Source: Lodderomyces elongisporus (taxonomy: Eukaryota; Ascomycota; Pichiomycetes; Serinales; Debaryomycetaceae). From it: a stretch of DNA of 64,000 bases. Positions 51,688 through 61,401 of this stretch are shown here, piece by piece. The notes beneath the pieces were generated by a model. It had not been told where the DNA came from. It was given only the letters and a program-made list of their open reading frames with translations, and did not search any database. Location: assembly GCF_030384665.1 (NCBI RefSeq), contig NC_083674.1, positions 2,046,001-2,110,000 on the forward strand, read 5' to 3'. Numbering within the stretch: position 1 is the stretch's first letter; each line of letters opens with the position of its first letter. Made by a program: the position numbers and the translations under genes.

Positions 51688-54456
51688 TTACTTTTCACTC
51701 AACTTACTCAATATTCGCTTACCATGCGGTGTATTTCTAATCTCCGGCAAAAGTGGCACCAACAATTCTTGCAATTTCTTCAGGTCCAGTTCATTGGCAA
51801 CATCAAGCGAGCTTTGAATCACATAGTTACCATACAGATCATTAAGTAGTTTCACAAACTTTTCACTCGACAATTCAAGCAACGACAGGATCATCCCATC
51901 CTTTATACTCAACGCTTCTTGGGTTTCCATTCTATTATTCACCGCTAGTACACCATCATTGCCTCCTTTCTCTTTCATCTTCAATGATTGCTCAATCACA
52001 TTACTCCCAAACCTATCTGTTGAAAGCACATACAAGTTCTCCTTTAAATAATCCAAAATAAGACTCTGACTCTCAGCATCAGCATCAGCATCAGCATCAG
52101 CATCAGCATCAGCATCAGCATCACAACCACCACCAACAAGAAGAACATACTGCAAAACATAGTTACCATACGGATCCACAACCAACCTTGATACATGCAT
52201 TGTAATCTCATGGCATAGTTCTACAACTTGTTTGATAGAACCATGCTCCAAACACCTTTGCAATACACAGCACCCTTGCTTATGACATGCTAGCATCTCA
52301 CAATTAAGCAAACACTCATTATAGATAAACTGATTATCCAATTCTTCTTGCAACAACTCTCCATCTTCACCATCACCCTTACCTCTTTGGCCAAATACCT
52401 GTACTAGTTTATTAACAATGTGCATACCATTCACATCACACATCAACTGCACAATTCTAGATGAAATACTCCCAATTATCATCTCCTTGATCTCCTTGTC
52501 ATTAGGTGCAACATACCCAATAATCGTCTGCAATGCCCGACTGCCATGACGATTACACAGTATTTGAAAAAAATCACTACAAATCTGTTCCCACAAAACC
52601 TTGATTTGCTCTTTGTTCAAATCCTCAACTAGTCTCTGTACCAAATAGTTCCCAAACGGATCCATCATAAGTTTCGCTATACTCGGATAAATCTCATCAA
52701 AAATAACTGTGGCAACCAACTCGTGTTTATTGTCACTCAGAATATTCTGCTTACCATCATTCTCATCTTCATCATTCTCATCTTCATCATTCTCATTCTC
52801 ATTCTCATCTTCATCTTCATCATCAATCAAAACACGCTGCAAAAACCGACACCCATACTGGTCGGTACATAAATCAGCAATCTTGCCTTTAAAGTCGGAT
52901 ATCTTGGCATTGGCGTATTTGCGTGCCTCTTCGCCTCGACGCGCGTGATTAAAGTAACCATTCTCATTCAGGTTTTTAAACTTGCCACGCTGTAAATTTG
53001 AATTGTACAATTTTGGTGCAAAGCTATGAACGCCTCCGTTACCATTACTCTGAACATGCTTTGGTTTTGGTGAATACATTCCTCCATTATGACCATCCGC
53101 ATTGCTATTGTTATTGTTATTTTTATTGTGCTTGTTGCTGTTATTCTTATAATTATTATGGTTCTTATTGTTATTGTTATAACTTTTTTTATGTAACTGG
53201 CTATTATTATACTCGGTCATCTTTGAGTTCCTAAACTCATAAACCAGTGGGTGCTGTTGCATAGGCGGGAAATGATTATAAGGATAGTATTTATATTGTT
53301 GTTGATCTTGTTGTTGTTGTTGTTGTTGCTGATGCTGGTTATACCACTGTGGTGGTTGAAACATAGCCGATCCATTGAAATGCATTCCTAGATTGCTGTT
53401 CCACATAGAGTTGCTTGTAGAGTAATTGCCGGAATTTTCACCACCATTACCATCACCACTACCACTACCAATACCACCACCAATACCACCACCATTACCA
53501 TCATCTTTACCATTAGATGTCTCTAGCTGTATACTTGGAGAATTCATCGCAAATGCCTGAAAATTCAATGAGTTAGAGGCCCGTGGTGAAGGAATCCCTC
53601 CCACATGGCCAGGTAAATGTTGTTGTTGGTGTTGGTGTTGGTGTTGGTGGTGTAGCTGATATGGCACCATGAGGGTTGGAGTTCGACCAAGATCGCCATG
53701 CTCCTGTGGTACTGCAAATTGGGAAAATGGACTAAAGTGAGAGGGATCTAATGGTGGATGAGGATGTGGATGAGGATGTGGATGAGGATGTGGATGAGGA
53801 TGTGGAGGAGGATGTGGATGTAAATGTGGAGGAGGGAGTGGTGGTGGTCCATGCATGTGTAAAGGAGGAATATGAGATGGTATATTGGCCATTGTTGTAG
53901 AATGCACAAATGGCCCCATGTATGATGCACTGCTAAATGTTTGAGTAGGGCTGGCCACATTGGCGGAAAGCTTTTGGTCGATATTAAAGGATTTGATTCC
54001 TGTATCATCCCTTGCGTCTGAAACCACTGTGGTGCGTTTTAACTCTTCCTCTGCTTCTCGGTTTGCTTCACCTCCTAGGTTTAATTTTCCAATTGCCTCT
54101 TCAACACTGATATCTCTGTCGTCATTGGCGTAGACATCGCCGCCAATGTTGTCATTGTCGTTGTCGTTGCCGTTGTCATTGTCGTTGTCATTGTCGTTGT
54201 CATTGTCGTTGTCATTGTCGTTGTCATTGTCGTTGTCGTTGTCATTGTCGCTAGTTTTGCCGTTATTATTGTTCTGATTACTGAAATCGATACTATTCTT
54301 CTTGTTACCTTCACTGTTCTCGTTGGACTCCTCGCTATTATTATATCTCTTGGACTTTCCAGCTGCAAACAGCGCGCTCCTTGTCCCGTTCCTATTGTCT
54401 GTACCTAAATCAAGCGATGGTAATCCAGAACCTGAAACTGAAACTGACCTAGTCAT
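51688..54456 (-). CDS. PUF4: Pumilio-family RNA-binding protein (Puf4-like)
   Basis: A 922-residue post-transcriptional regulator that binds mRNA 3' UTRs. The disordered N-terminal 515 residues contain a (Asp-Asn)n run encoded by GACAAT repeats, a His-Pro run, Gln, Gly and Asn runs. The PUM domain (about 518-922) has eight repeats with recognition helices CRFLQ, NYLVQ, SRALQ, MHIVN, CCVLQ, NYVLQ, SNVIE and NYVIQ. Repeats 8 to 5 (NY.Q, SN.E, NY.Q, CC.Q) predict 5'-UGUA. Repeat 4 (MH..N) is non-canonical. HKQGCCVLQRCLEHG and the C-terminal IRNTPHGKRI favour Puf4 over Puf5. An acidic DEDEN insertion follows repeat 1 and a (Asp-Ala)8 insertion lies before repeat 7. It is divergent from the Rsa1-like gene. 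Confidence 0.88.
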   Translation of the reverse strand: MTRSVSVSGSGLPSLDLGTDNRNGTRSALFAAGKSKRYNNSEESNENSEGNKKNSIDFSNQNNNNGKTSDNDNDNDNDNDNDNDNDNDNDNDNDNGNDNDNDNIGGDVYANDDRDISVEEAIGKLNLGGEANREAEEELKRTTVVSDARDDTGIKSFNIDQKLSANVASPTQTFSSASYMGPFVHSTTMANIPSHIPPLHMHGPPPLPPPHLHPHPPPHPHPHPHPHPHPHPHPPLDPSHFSPFSQFAVPQEHGDLGRTPTLMVPYQLHHQHQHQHQQQHLPGHVGGIPSPRASNSLNFQAFAMNSPSIQLETSNGKDDGNGGGIGGGIGSGSGDGNGGENSGNYSTSNSMWNSNLGMHFNGSAMFQPPQWYNQHQQQQQQQQDQQQYKYYPYNHFPPMQQHPLVYEFRNSKMTEYNNSQLHKKSYNNNNKNHNNYKNNSNKHNKNNNNNSNADGHNGGMYSPKPKHVQSNGNGGVHSFAPKLYNSNLQRGKFKNLNENGYFNHARRGEEARKYANAKISDFKGKIADLCTDQYGCRFLQRVLIDDEDEDENENENDEDENDEDENDGKQNILSDNKHELVATVIFDEIYPSIAKLMMDPFGNYLVQRLVEDLNKEQIKVLWEQICSDFFQILCNRHGSRALQTIIGYVAPNDKEIKEMIIGSISSRIVQLMCDVNGMHIVNKLVQVFGQRGKGDGEDGELLQEELDNQFIYNECLLNCEMLACHKQGCCVLQRCLEHGSIKQVVELCHEITMHVSRLVVDPYGNYVLQYVLLVGGGCDADADADADADADADAESQSLILDYLKENLYVLSTDRFGSNVIEQSLKMKEKGGNDGVLAVNNRMETQEALSIKDGMILSLLELSSEKFVKLLNDLYGNYVIQSSLDVANELDLKKLQELLVPLLPEIRNTPHGKRILSKLSEK

Positions 54457-55168
54457 AAAACTTTATATTCAATATCGAGGATTCAGGTGCTGTGTAATTG
54501 TAATAAAGATATATGAAAATCTATAATGGACAATGTGTGTATATAAACGAATGTCAAATCTATTAAATGCTAAATCACTAGCAAGTACTTCATTTAATAC
54601 TAGAAAAGCAAGTCAATGAACAATAATTCTTTTTTGGTAAGTGGTTTCTTTCTGTACACCAAGTGCCTTGTCGACCAAAAGATAAAAAAAAAGAACACAC
54701 TGAAAAAAATATGTACAATGGTCTTTAGGAAATATTGAACTTGATGATATCTACAACTCCACTCCACCACTTCCTCTGTCCTTGTATACAGTTTGTCGCG
54801 TTGTTTACAAAGGAAAAGGGAAAAGGGAAAAGGGAAAAGCGAGAAAGAAAATATGCATATCGGCGCAACCGCTACCAACTGTTACTGTTTTGGTTTGATT
54901 CTGATTTTGTATTCTGGTTTGACTTTTGTGTCTGTGTGTCTCTGTGTGTCTCTGTGTGTCTCTATGTCTATGCCTATGTCTTTTTTTTTTTCTTATTTTT
55001 TATTTTAAATTTTTTTTTTTTCAGTTCAATTACGTAATGCAAAAGCATCTCCTTCAAAGAATCAGGAAATCAATCGCTACATTCATTGCTTGAGGTTTTG
55101 GAGTGAGGGGAGAAGAAAAATAAGAAGACAAGAGAAGAAGATTATTCAACGATTCATACAATACTGCC
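54457..55168. other. Divergent intergenic region PUF4 / Rsa1-like
   Basis: About 710 bases with both promoters. It contains an AAAAGGG repeat near 54812-54837, GTGTCTCT repeats near 54930-54962 and T runs at 54980-55021. No gene is seen. Confidence 0.5.
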
Positions 55169-56227
55169 ATGAGTGAGTTGGAGATGGACTTGCTGTTTTT
55201 ACAAGACTTGCCTGTACATTTACCAAATGCAAATCCAATTGAAAATGATATACAAAAGGGAGATGGATCCACTATTGATTTAACAGGAACCAAAGAGCAA
55301 CAAGCGCCATTATCCACCGATGAAAATAGTCATTGTAATGAAGAGAAGACAGATGCAAAAGTGGAAAATAAAGAGGAATTCCAGGATGATAAAACTGTTG
55401 AAGAAGCGAAGCAAATTACCGGTTGCACGAATGATTTTAAAAATGCAGTCAAGATCCCAGGAACAAATATTACTTTACAAACAGAAGAGGATATTGCCAA
55501 GTGGATTGAAGAGCGGAAAAGAAACTGGCCCTCGGCAGCCAATCTTGCAAGAAAGAGATTAGCCGCGGAAACTAAGCTGAAACGAAATCCGCTGCAACTG
55601 AATGCCAATCCAAAAACCTTACAAACTGATAATCGAAACCACCAGCGACCGCAAAGGAAACGTTCGGCGTCAACGGCCGCAGCAGAAGAACATGAAGGAG
55701 AAGAAGAAGGAGGAGGAGGAGGAGGAGGAGGAGGAGGAGGAGAAGAAGAAGAAGATGATAAGGATGGAAAGGAGGAAAAGGGAGAATACAAAGAGGAACT
55801 GGGGAAATTGAAAGAGCAACATCCTAACAAGAAAAATAAATCCATTTGTCGGTTTTACCTGCAGTATGGAAAATGCAAATTTGGCAATAGATGTAAAAAT
55901 ATACATGAAGCCGCCACCGATTTGAACTCCAACTCAAATTCAAAATCTAACCCATACCAAAACCCCAACCCCAACCCCAACCCTGTTGCTAGTAATCATA
56001 ATAATAGTGCAACACATACTAAGCGAACAATCAACGGGGTAACTGTACTAATCCCAAAACTATATGCAAACAGAACCGAAAACACACGAACATCAAAATC
56101 ATCATTATTCAAGCATCTTGTTTCGCACAATCAGATGCAGCATGAAAACACAATAGTTATCGATTTTATCAAATATTTAGATGAAAAAGGTTTGATAGAT
56201 CACGATATCATGAAATCAAAATTTTAA
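55169..56227 (+). CDS. Rsa1/NUFIP-like snoRNP assembly protein with CCCH finger
   Basis: A 352-residue protein with a NUFIP1-type motif (EEDIAKWIEERKRNWPSAANLARKR, about 110-134), the hallmark of NUFIP/Rsa1, which links R2TP and Snu13 in box C/D snoRNP assembly. A Glu/Gly-rich run (GAA/GGA repeats) precedes one CCCH zinc finger with spacing C-x8-C-x5-C-x3-H (ICRFYLQYGKCKFGNRCKNIH, about 227-247). An Asn/Pro-rich linker follows. The C-terminus (SSLFKHLVSHNQ, then IDFIKYLDEKGLI) resembles the helical end of Rsa1. Yeast Rsa1 is 381 residues, so size fits. The NUFIP motif is clear; orthology to Rsa1 is inference. It is convergent with the desaturase gene, about 200 bases away. Confidence 0.72.
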   Translation: MSELEMDLLFLQDLPVHLPNANPIENDIQKGDGSTIDLTGTKEQQAPLSTDENSHCNEEKTDAKVENKEEFQDDKTVEEAKQITGCTNDFKNAVKIPGTNITLQTEEDIAKWIEERKRNWPSAANLARKRLAAETKLKRNPLQLNANPKTLQTDNRNHQRPQRKRSASTAAAEEHEGEEEGGGGGGGGGGGEEEEDDKDGKEEKGEYKEELGKLKEQHPNKKNKSICRFYLQYGKCKFGNRCKNIHEAATDLNSNSNSKSNPYQNPNPNPNPVASNHNNSATHTKRTINGVTVLIPKLYANRTENTRTSKSSLFKHLVSHNQMQHENTIVIDFIKYLDEKGLIDHDIMKSKF

Positions 56228-56427
56228 CGAAAATGTAAAAACAAAAAGGGAGAAAGAAGGGAAGAGAAAGGGGGGGGGGGGAGGAAATGGAGCTAATAAA
56301 ATAGAATAGATAAAATATGCTGCGATTTAGTATATGTAGATTTCCCAATTGGTTTTATTTCTTATTTATCTCTTATTTATCTCTTATTTATTTTTTTTTC
56401 TCTTTTTTTTGGATCTTGTGGCCCCAA

Positions 56428-58221
56428 TTAATAAAGGTCACCGTCATACTTTTTAGTGGCATCAAGCAAGATTGAACATTGCTGACCAATCTCCGCCAAC
56501 TTACCAATCACAATTTCATTACCTTTGCCAAACCCGTAAATTGAGTATGACAAGCCGACATCTTTGCAAAACTGAATAACAAATGGCTGAACCTGTCTAA
56601 AATTATGACGAGGCAACCGAGGGAACAAATGGTGTATTGCTTGGAATTGCAATCCGCCATGGAAAAAATCAAACCACTCAGGACAACTTACATCCATCGT
56701 GGTTCTAATCTGTCTTGAAGCAAAAGATTCACTAACTCCGAGATCTGCAGTAGACATTGCAAAATGCGATAAAGTGATTTGTACATGCACCAACATTGTG
56801 GCTATGTGGCTCACCATTATGTACATGAATTTGTTCCAACCTCCTTCAATAGTGCCAATCAACACATAAAAGAACCAGTAAAAGAAAAATGTTAATCCTG
56901 CAATCTCAAAATACCTAAACCAAGCAGCACGTCCTTTTGTTGGGCCTTCACCACCAAGAAGATAAGTCCATGAAAGCCTGTACAAGTTGAATCTTCCAAA
57001 ACATAAAATGGGATAGTACATGTATTGTTGAATGGGAATAAGCTTTTTAGCAAATGCGTCAAACCACAAAACCTTGTCATAGTATGTCGAATAGACATTG
57101 TTAAATAATCGAACGCTTACTGCAAAAAATGGAAGATGCTGGATATCCGGGTCGTGAACTGGATCGTTGGTTATCAAGTGATGAACATTGTGATTTCTTT
57201 TCCACCATCCTAAACTCAATCCACCAAACCAATCGGCAATTAGCATTCCAAAAATATTATCTATTTGATAGTTATGAGTAATGGAAACGTGTCCAGCATC
57301 ATGCGCAATAAAAGTACCCTGATGCCATGCCATACCCATGAATATAGCACTAAGGAATAAATAATTGAGTTTGAGAAGCGACAATGAGTATAAAAATAGT
57401 GATGAGATCTTTACAATCTCACGCACGTAGGCCCAATAATTGCATTTGTAAAACCCATTCTTGGCAATAAGGTTGTGGAGTTTGACGTATTCGTCTCTCA
57501 AATGTCGTTGAGTAGTATAATCTAACGAAGGTATCAGCATAAGGTCTCGCTGTGACAAGCTATTGTCGTAATCAACCATTAACAACTTTGGATCCACAAT
57601 AGGTTGTTTTTGGCAATCATTGATTGGGAATATTTCATCCTTATCGGTTTGGTTAACTATGACATTTTGCGGAACAACGGGCGCAACAGCCTTCTTTGGA
57701 TCTATTACTTTCGCAAACTCTGTTTTTTTCTTTTCTTCTTCTTCTTCTTGTTCTTTTGTTTTCGTTTCCTCTTCTGCTTCCTCCTCAAATGCACTACTAC
57801 AAGTGGAATCCTGGTCCATGTCTGAACTGCTTCCGGAATTCGTGCTATCCAATCTATCCTCCAATATCGAGCCCGTTTTCACTTTCTTTGCACCTAGCAT
57901 AACAACATTTTCAACAGATTTATCCTTGCTATATTTCCCTCCTTGGATGGGTGGTAACAAATTTTCCCATTCATAATCAATTTTACCTACTCTCCATTTG
58001 ATAAATGTCCCTATGGTCTCAGCGTCATGGTATGCATTCATTTCATCAGTAGCATCACGACCAACCATGTGCAAAACTGCAGTATCTCCACCCGGATGTT
58101 TTGGAATCCATGCAGTCAAGTTTAGCACATTCTGTTCGTAAATTACGATGGCTTTTCCCTCGGCTATGAGATCCTTAACTTGGTTTCTGGACAACACGTT
58201 GTATTGTTTTGCAAGAGACAT
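56428..58221 (-). CDS. SLD1: Sphingolipid delta-8 desaturase (cytochrome b5 fusion)
   Basis: ER membrane enzyme of 597 residues that introduces the delta-8 double bond in the sphingoid base of glucosylceramide. The N-terminal cytochrome b5 domain has the heme motif HPGG (residues about 39-42, in PKHPGGDTAV). An acidic Glu/Lys-rich linker spans about 120-180. The membrane desaturase domain carries the three histidine boxes: HDAGH near 306, HNVHH near 342 and QAIHH near 525. The Gln in the third box is diagnostic for front-end and sphingolipid delta-8 desaturases. Architecture and length match Candida Sld1 (about 584). Saccharomyces lacks this gene. Delta-8 is preferred over a fatty-acid front-end activity because this is the usual yeast ortholog. 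Confidence 0.92.
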   Translation of the reverse strand: MSLAKQYNVLSRNQVKDLIAEGKAIVIYEQNVLNLTAWIPKHPGGDTAVLHMVGRDATDEMNAYHDAETIGTFIKWRVGKIDYEWENLLPPIQGGKYSKDKSVENVVMLGAKKVKTGSILEDRLDSTNSGSSSDMDQDSTCSSAFEEEAEEETKTKEQEEEEEKKKTEFAKVIDPKKAVAPVVPQNVIVNQTDKDEIFPINDCQKQPIVDPKLLMVDYDNSLSQRDLMLIPSLDYTTQRHLRDEYVKLHNLIAKNGFYKCNYWAYVREIVKISSLFLYSLSLLKLNYLFLSAIFMGMAWHQGTFIAHDAGHVSITHNYQIDNIFGMLIADWFGGLSLGWWKRNHNVHHLITNDPVHDPDIQHLPFFAVSVRLFNNVYSTYYDKVLWFDAFAKKLIPIQQYMYYPILCFGRFNLYRLSWTYLLGGEGPTKGRAAWFRYFEIAGLTFFFYWFFYVLIGTIEGGWNKFMYIMVSHIATMLVHVQITLSHFAMSTADLGVSESFASRQIRTTMDVSCPEWFDFFHGGLQFQAIHHLFPRLPRHNFRQVQPFVIQFCKDVGLSYSIYGFGKGNEIVIGKLAEIGQQCSILLDATKKYDGDLY

Positions 58222-58711
58222 CTTTTGTTTACCTTGTTTCGTATTATATCTTTTAGCTCTTTTATTTGTTTTTAGAGACGGAATAAAGCGAGTGAGAAGT
58301 AAGGGGGATGGGAGGAGCCGTTGGTTCAGTAATATCAGTGGAATCAGTGGAATAAGTGGAATAAGTGGAATAAGTGGAATCTCGTTTGCTTAGGTGTACA
58401 TAAAAAATAGGTACTTTTCCGATTACTGTCCTTCCTATGATCTTTCCTCTGGAATCTTTTGACAGGGAAGAGAAAAAGTCATAAAAATAAGAAAATAAGA
58501 AAATAAGAAAATAAAAATATGGAAATTTAGAAGAATAGAAAAATAGAAAAATAGAAAAATAAAAACTGCTGATTATTGAAGGGGCGCGGATTAGTTATGC
58601 ACAAACAATATGGGTCCGAGAATTCCTTAGTTTTCCATTTATTTTTGACTAGACTCGGCAGAAATATATATTCGCGTAAAATTCTAAAATTTCTAAAACT
58701 TGAGATAAAGT
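58222..58711. other. Intergenic: desaturase promoter / SEC59 3' flank
   Basis: About 490 bases. Contains the 9-base repeat at 58334-58380 and AATAAGAAA / AATAGAAAA repeats at 58485-58560. No gene is seen. Confidence 0.5.
58334..58380. repeat. 9-base tandem repeat (ATMAGTGGA), 5 copies
   Basis: Two ATCAGTGGA and three ATAAGTGGA units, about 115-160 bases upstream of the desaturase ATG. They encode Ser-Gly-Ile repeats on the plus strand only by chance. Confidence 0.9.
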
Positions 58712-60544
58712 TTAATCGTTATAAAATCTATTGACTAATTCCAATGCTAAAGGAATAAAAGTTGGGATAAGGTAGTTGTCATTGAGATCGGCCACACCTT
58801 CCAAGACACCACCAAGAATGATCGCAACGAGGAAATTTTCCCAGTTCCCAATGGAAGTATACTGAGCATTGCCCTTGTTCAAATGATCTACAACTGCTGC
58901 TGCCAATAATGAACTGAAAATGAAGGCAACGGTGCCCTGTACGGACTTGTTGCTTCCTTTCCACTTGAATGAACCAAACTTTTGGCCAATCACCGAGGCA
59001 AAAGTATCACCAACACCAATGCTGATTAAGCCCAAGTACCTAATGATTGAAACGCTGTCCTTGTGAAGAAGATAGTCATAGGCTATTGGGATTGTTGCTC
59101 CAGTAATTAAGTAGATGTAGGACAAATTCAATGTTCCCAAATCCTTTGCATCTTGGAATTGGGCTAGTTGCTTGGATAAGAATTTACCAAGGAACGAGGA
59201 ATCATTAGTTAGTCTCACACCTTCTACCAAGAGAAATATGATAATCATGCCTACCAATGCAATCAATGTGAATTCAATTTGATCAAACAAAATGCTTCTT
59301 CTGAATGTCAATGCGGCAATTAGCAAAACATGCCAGATTTTTCTTCTAAAATTCAATCTAAACAGTCCCGCGATATAAAACACAATAGGAACACTGACTA
59401 TGGCTGCAGAAACCCAACACTTAAACAAAAACAATCTTTCAGGACTAACCGCAGTGTATTCATACAACCAAACGAGGGCATTTTCACTAAGTACGGGGTT
59501 GAGCTGGTAGATTGTTAAAAATGAGAATGTCCCGAGAAACGAAACGACTGCAACTAGTTCTGGCAAGTAAGCATACACAGGATAAAATAGGAAAGACGTT
59601 GCTGTTAAACTAATAACGAGTTTCTGGAAAATAAGCAATGGTAATTTGTTCTCGCTAAGAGCTGGGTTGAATAACAAATTGATGAGAAGTATAGATATAA
59701 GTTGAATTTCTGATTTTCTCAAACTGTGCAGTTGTTCTGTTTCGAGGATCAAAACTGATTCATCATTTCCTGGTTTATTCTCTTTTTCTTTTCCACTTTG
59801 GTCCTCTTTTGCGCTCTTTTTGTCGTCTGCTTCTTCATTTGACTTGCTCAAGTAATTCAAGGCGTAGCTAAAGAACAACATCGTGAGTGCATATTGGATA
59901 AATTGCGCTGTTGGTATAGTCGCTTTGGCCTCATCCTTGTAAATCTCGTAAAACATGATACTTGAAATGAGGTTAAAGATCGGATTCATTTTATCGCAAA
60001 TAAAGTAATTCAAGGCACAATTGACCAAAAACCAGCTTGGCTCATAATAAAGAATATTGAGAAAGGTTGGGATAAAAACACTGTAAAAGTAACCAAACTC
60101 AGGAGGTTTGACAAACTCCTCTTTACTCTTAACCACACTCAAGACCATGCAACCAACAACACCAATCAAGTTGAAAAAAATCATGGGCAATGTGACTTTC
60201 AAGTGTGCAATCATGTCCTGTCTAAGGTAGGTAAGTTGGATAAATAGGCCAAACACAAGAATCTGCGCTCCCTTCAAAACACTAAGATTATCATTTAAAA
60301 AGTCTTGGAATTGATAAACATATCGAAGTGGGAACCCAACATTGCTCAAGTCTTCCTGTTGATTGATAGTGGACGATTGCTCAGAGGTGGAAAGGTGCTG
60401 GGACTTTTTCTGTTCTTCTTTTTCTATTTCTTTGAATGTTTGAGGATCAACGTTTCTAAAGATAGAAGCAGTAGACCTAGTAGTGACATCCTCTTTAGGT
60501 GGCGAGTTGCTCTTTTTCAGTCGCTTGGAACTTCTTGTAGTCAT
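58712..60544 (-). CDS. SEC59: Dolichol kinase
   Basis: ER polytopic membrane enzyme of 610 residues that phosphorylates dolichol with CTP, feeding N-glycosylation, O-mannosylation and GPI synthesis. A hydrophilic Lys/Ser-rich N-terminus of about 75 residues precedes roughly 13 hydrophobic segments, with a charged loop at about 235-265. The CTP-binding motif of polyprenol kinases is complete at about 511-537 (GDTFASVIGQKFGSF, then KWKGSNKSVQGT). The C-terminal DLNDNYLIPTFIPL segment is also typical. Yeast Sec59 is 519 residues; the extra length lies in the N-terminus and loop. It is divergent from SMC3. Confidence 0.93.
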   Translation of the reverse strand: MTTRSSKRLKKSNSPPKEDVTTRSTASIFRNVDPQTFKEIEKEEQKKSQHLSTSEQSSTINQQEDLSNVGFPLRYVYQFQDFLNDNLSVLKGAQILVFGLFIQLTYLRQDMIAHLKVTLPMIFFNLIGVVGCMVLSVVKSKEEFVKPPEFGYFYSVFIPTFLNILYYEPSWFLVNCALNYFICDKMNPIFNLISSIMFYEIYKDEAKATIPTAQFIQYALTMLFFSYALNYLSKSNEEADDKKSAKEDQSGKEKENKPGNDESVLILETEQLHSLRKSEIQLISILLINLLFNPALSENKLPLLIFQKLVISLTATSFLFYPVYAYLPELVAVVSFLGTFSFLTIYQLNPVLSENALVWLYEYTAVSPERLFLFKCWVSAAIVSVPIVFYIAGLFRLNFRRKIWHVLLIAALTFRRSILFDQIEFTLIALVGMIIIFLLVEGVRLTNDSSFLGKFLSKQLAQFQDAKDLGTLNLSYIYLITGATIPIAYDYLLHKDSVSIIRYLGLISIGVGDTFASVIGQKFGSFKWKGSNKSVQGTVAFIFSSLLAAAVVDHLNKGNAQYTSIGNWENFLVAIILGGVLEGVADLNDNYLIPTFIPLALELVNRFYND

Positions 60545-61401
60545 TTCTGGTTGATTCTACGTCCTTATCAACGACAATAATAGTAATAATTACAAGGCGG
60601 AAAAAAATAGAGAAAAATTAGTACAATATGAGATCGAGAAAAGAGAGAAAAGAAAGAAAGAAAAGAAAGAGGGAAAAAAAAAATTTGGTGCGCCCAAAAC
60701 CAGTGGGACTAAAAATGAAGCGGGAATGCCAATGTAGTATAGACACAACAAACTGTTATAGTGTACAATGAGTAGTAGAACTTGGGCAGCTCTGGCTTCA
60801 ATTAGTAAGGTTAGGGTTGTTCACGCATACTATAAAATCTCTATTTGGACCAATGACATCCACAAAATATCATTGAAACTATAGTAGCAAGGAAGAGACA
60901 AAATAAGTCCAAAACTCAATGGAAGCTCAATTGAAGTTTAAAAGAGATATCGTATATTGACGTGAATCTCCCAACAAAGTGGTTTCAAACCAGACCCCAA
61001 TATAGCTACAAATAAGTTCATACTGGTTACAAAGAATTGGGACCAACCTATTGGAATGTTTTATCAAAATCCAATACACTCTGTTGCCTTTTTATTTTTT
61101 TTCTGTACAAATAATGTTCTTGTACGTATATATCTATATATATATATGTGAATTAGCGCATCTATGTAATTACCTAAGAGCTCTACTTCACGCAATTAGT
61201 ACACTTTGCGCGACGCGTCTGTTGTATTCTTCGAGAAAAATGATACATACACATACATCGAATCTTGAACCAAAATAATAGACCCTCCCGTACGCATCTT
61301 ATAATCATTTTTATTGAAATTTCCACTTATAGTTTGCTATTCCTACTCCTCGTCCCTTCCTCGCCTTTTCACCTCCTCTTCAATATAGACTAGCAACTAA
61401 G
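60545..61401. other. Divergent promoter region SEC59 / SMC3
   Basis: About 860 bases. A GA-rich stretch lies at 60635-60680 near SEC59, a TA run near 61125-61147, and a GCGCGACGCGT cluster at 61208-61218 on the SMC3 side. No gene is seen. Confidence 0.5.
61213..61218 (+). promoter_or_regulatory. MCB element (ACGCGT) in the SMC3 promoter
   Basis: A perfect MluI cell-cycle box 184 bases before the SMC3 ATG, extended to GCGCGACGCGTC. MCB/MBF control of G1/S transcription is known for cohesin and replication genes in yeasts, so the position is meaningful. CpG-rich hexamers are otherwise rare in this AT-rich window. Confidence 0.55.
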
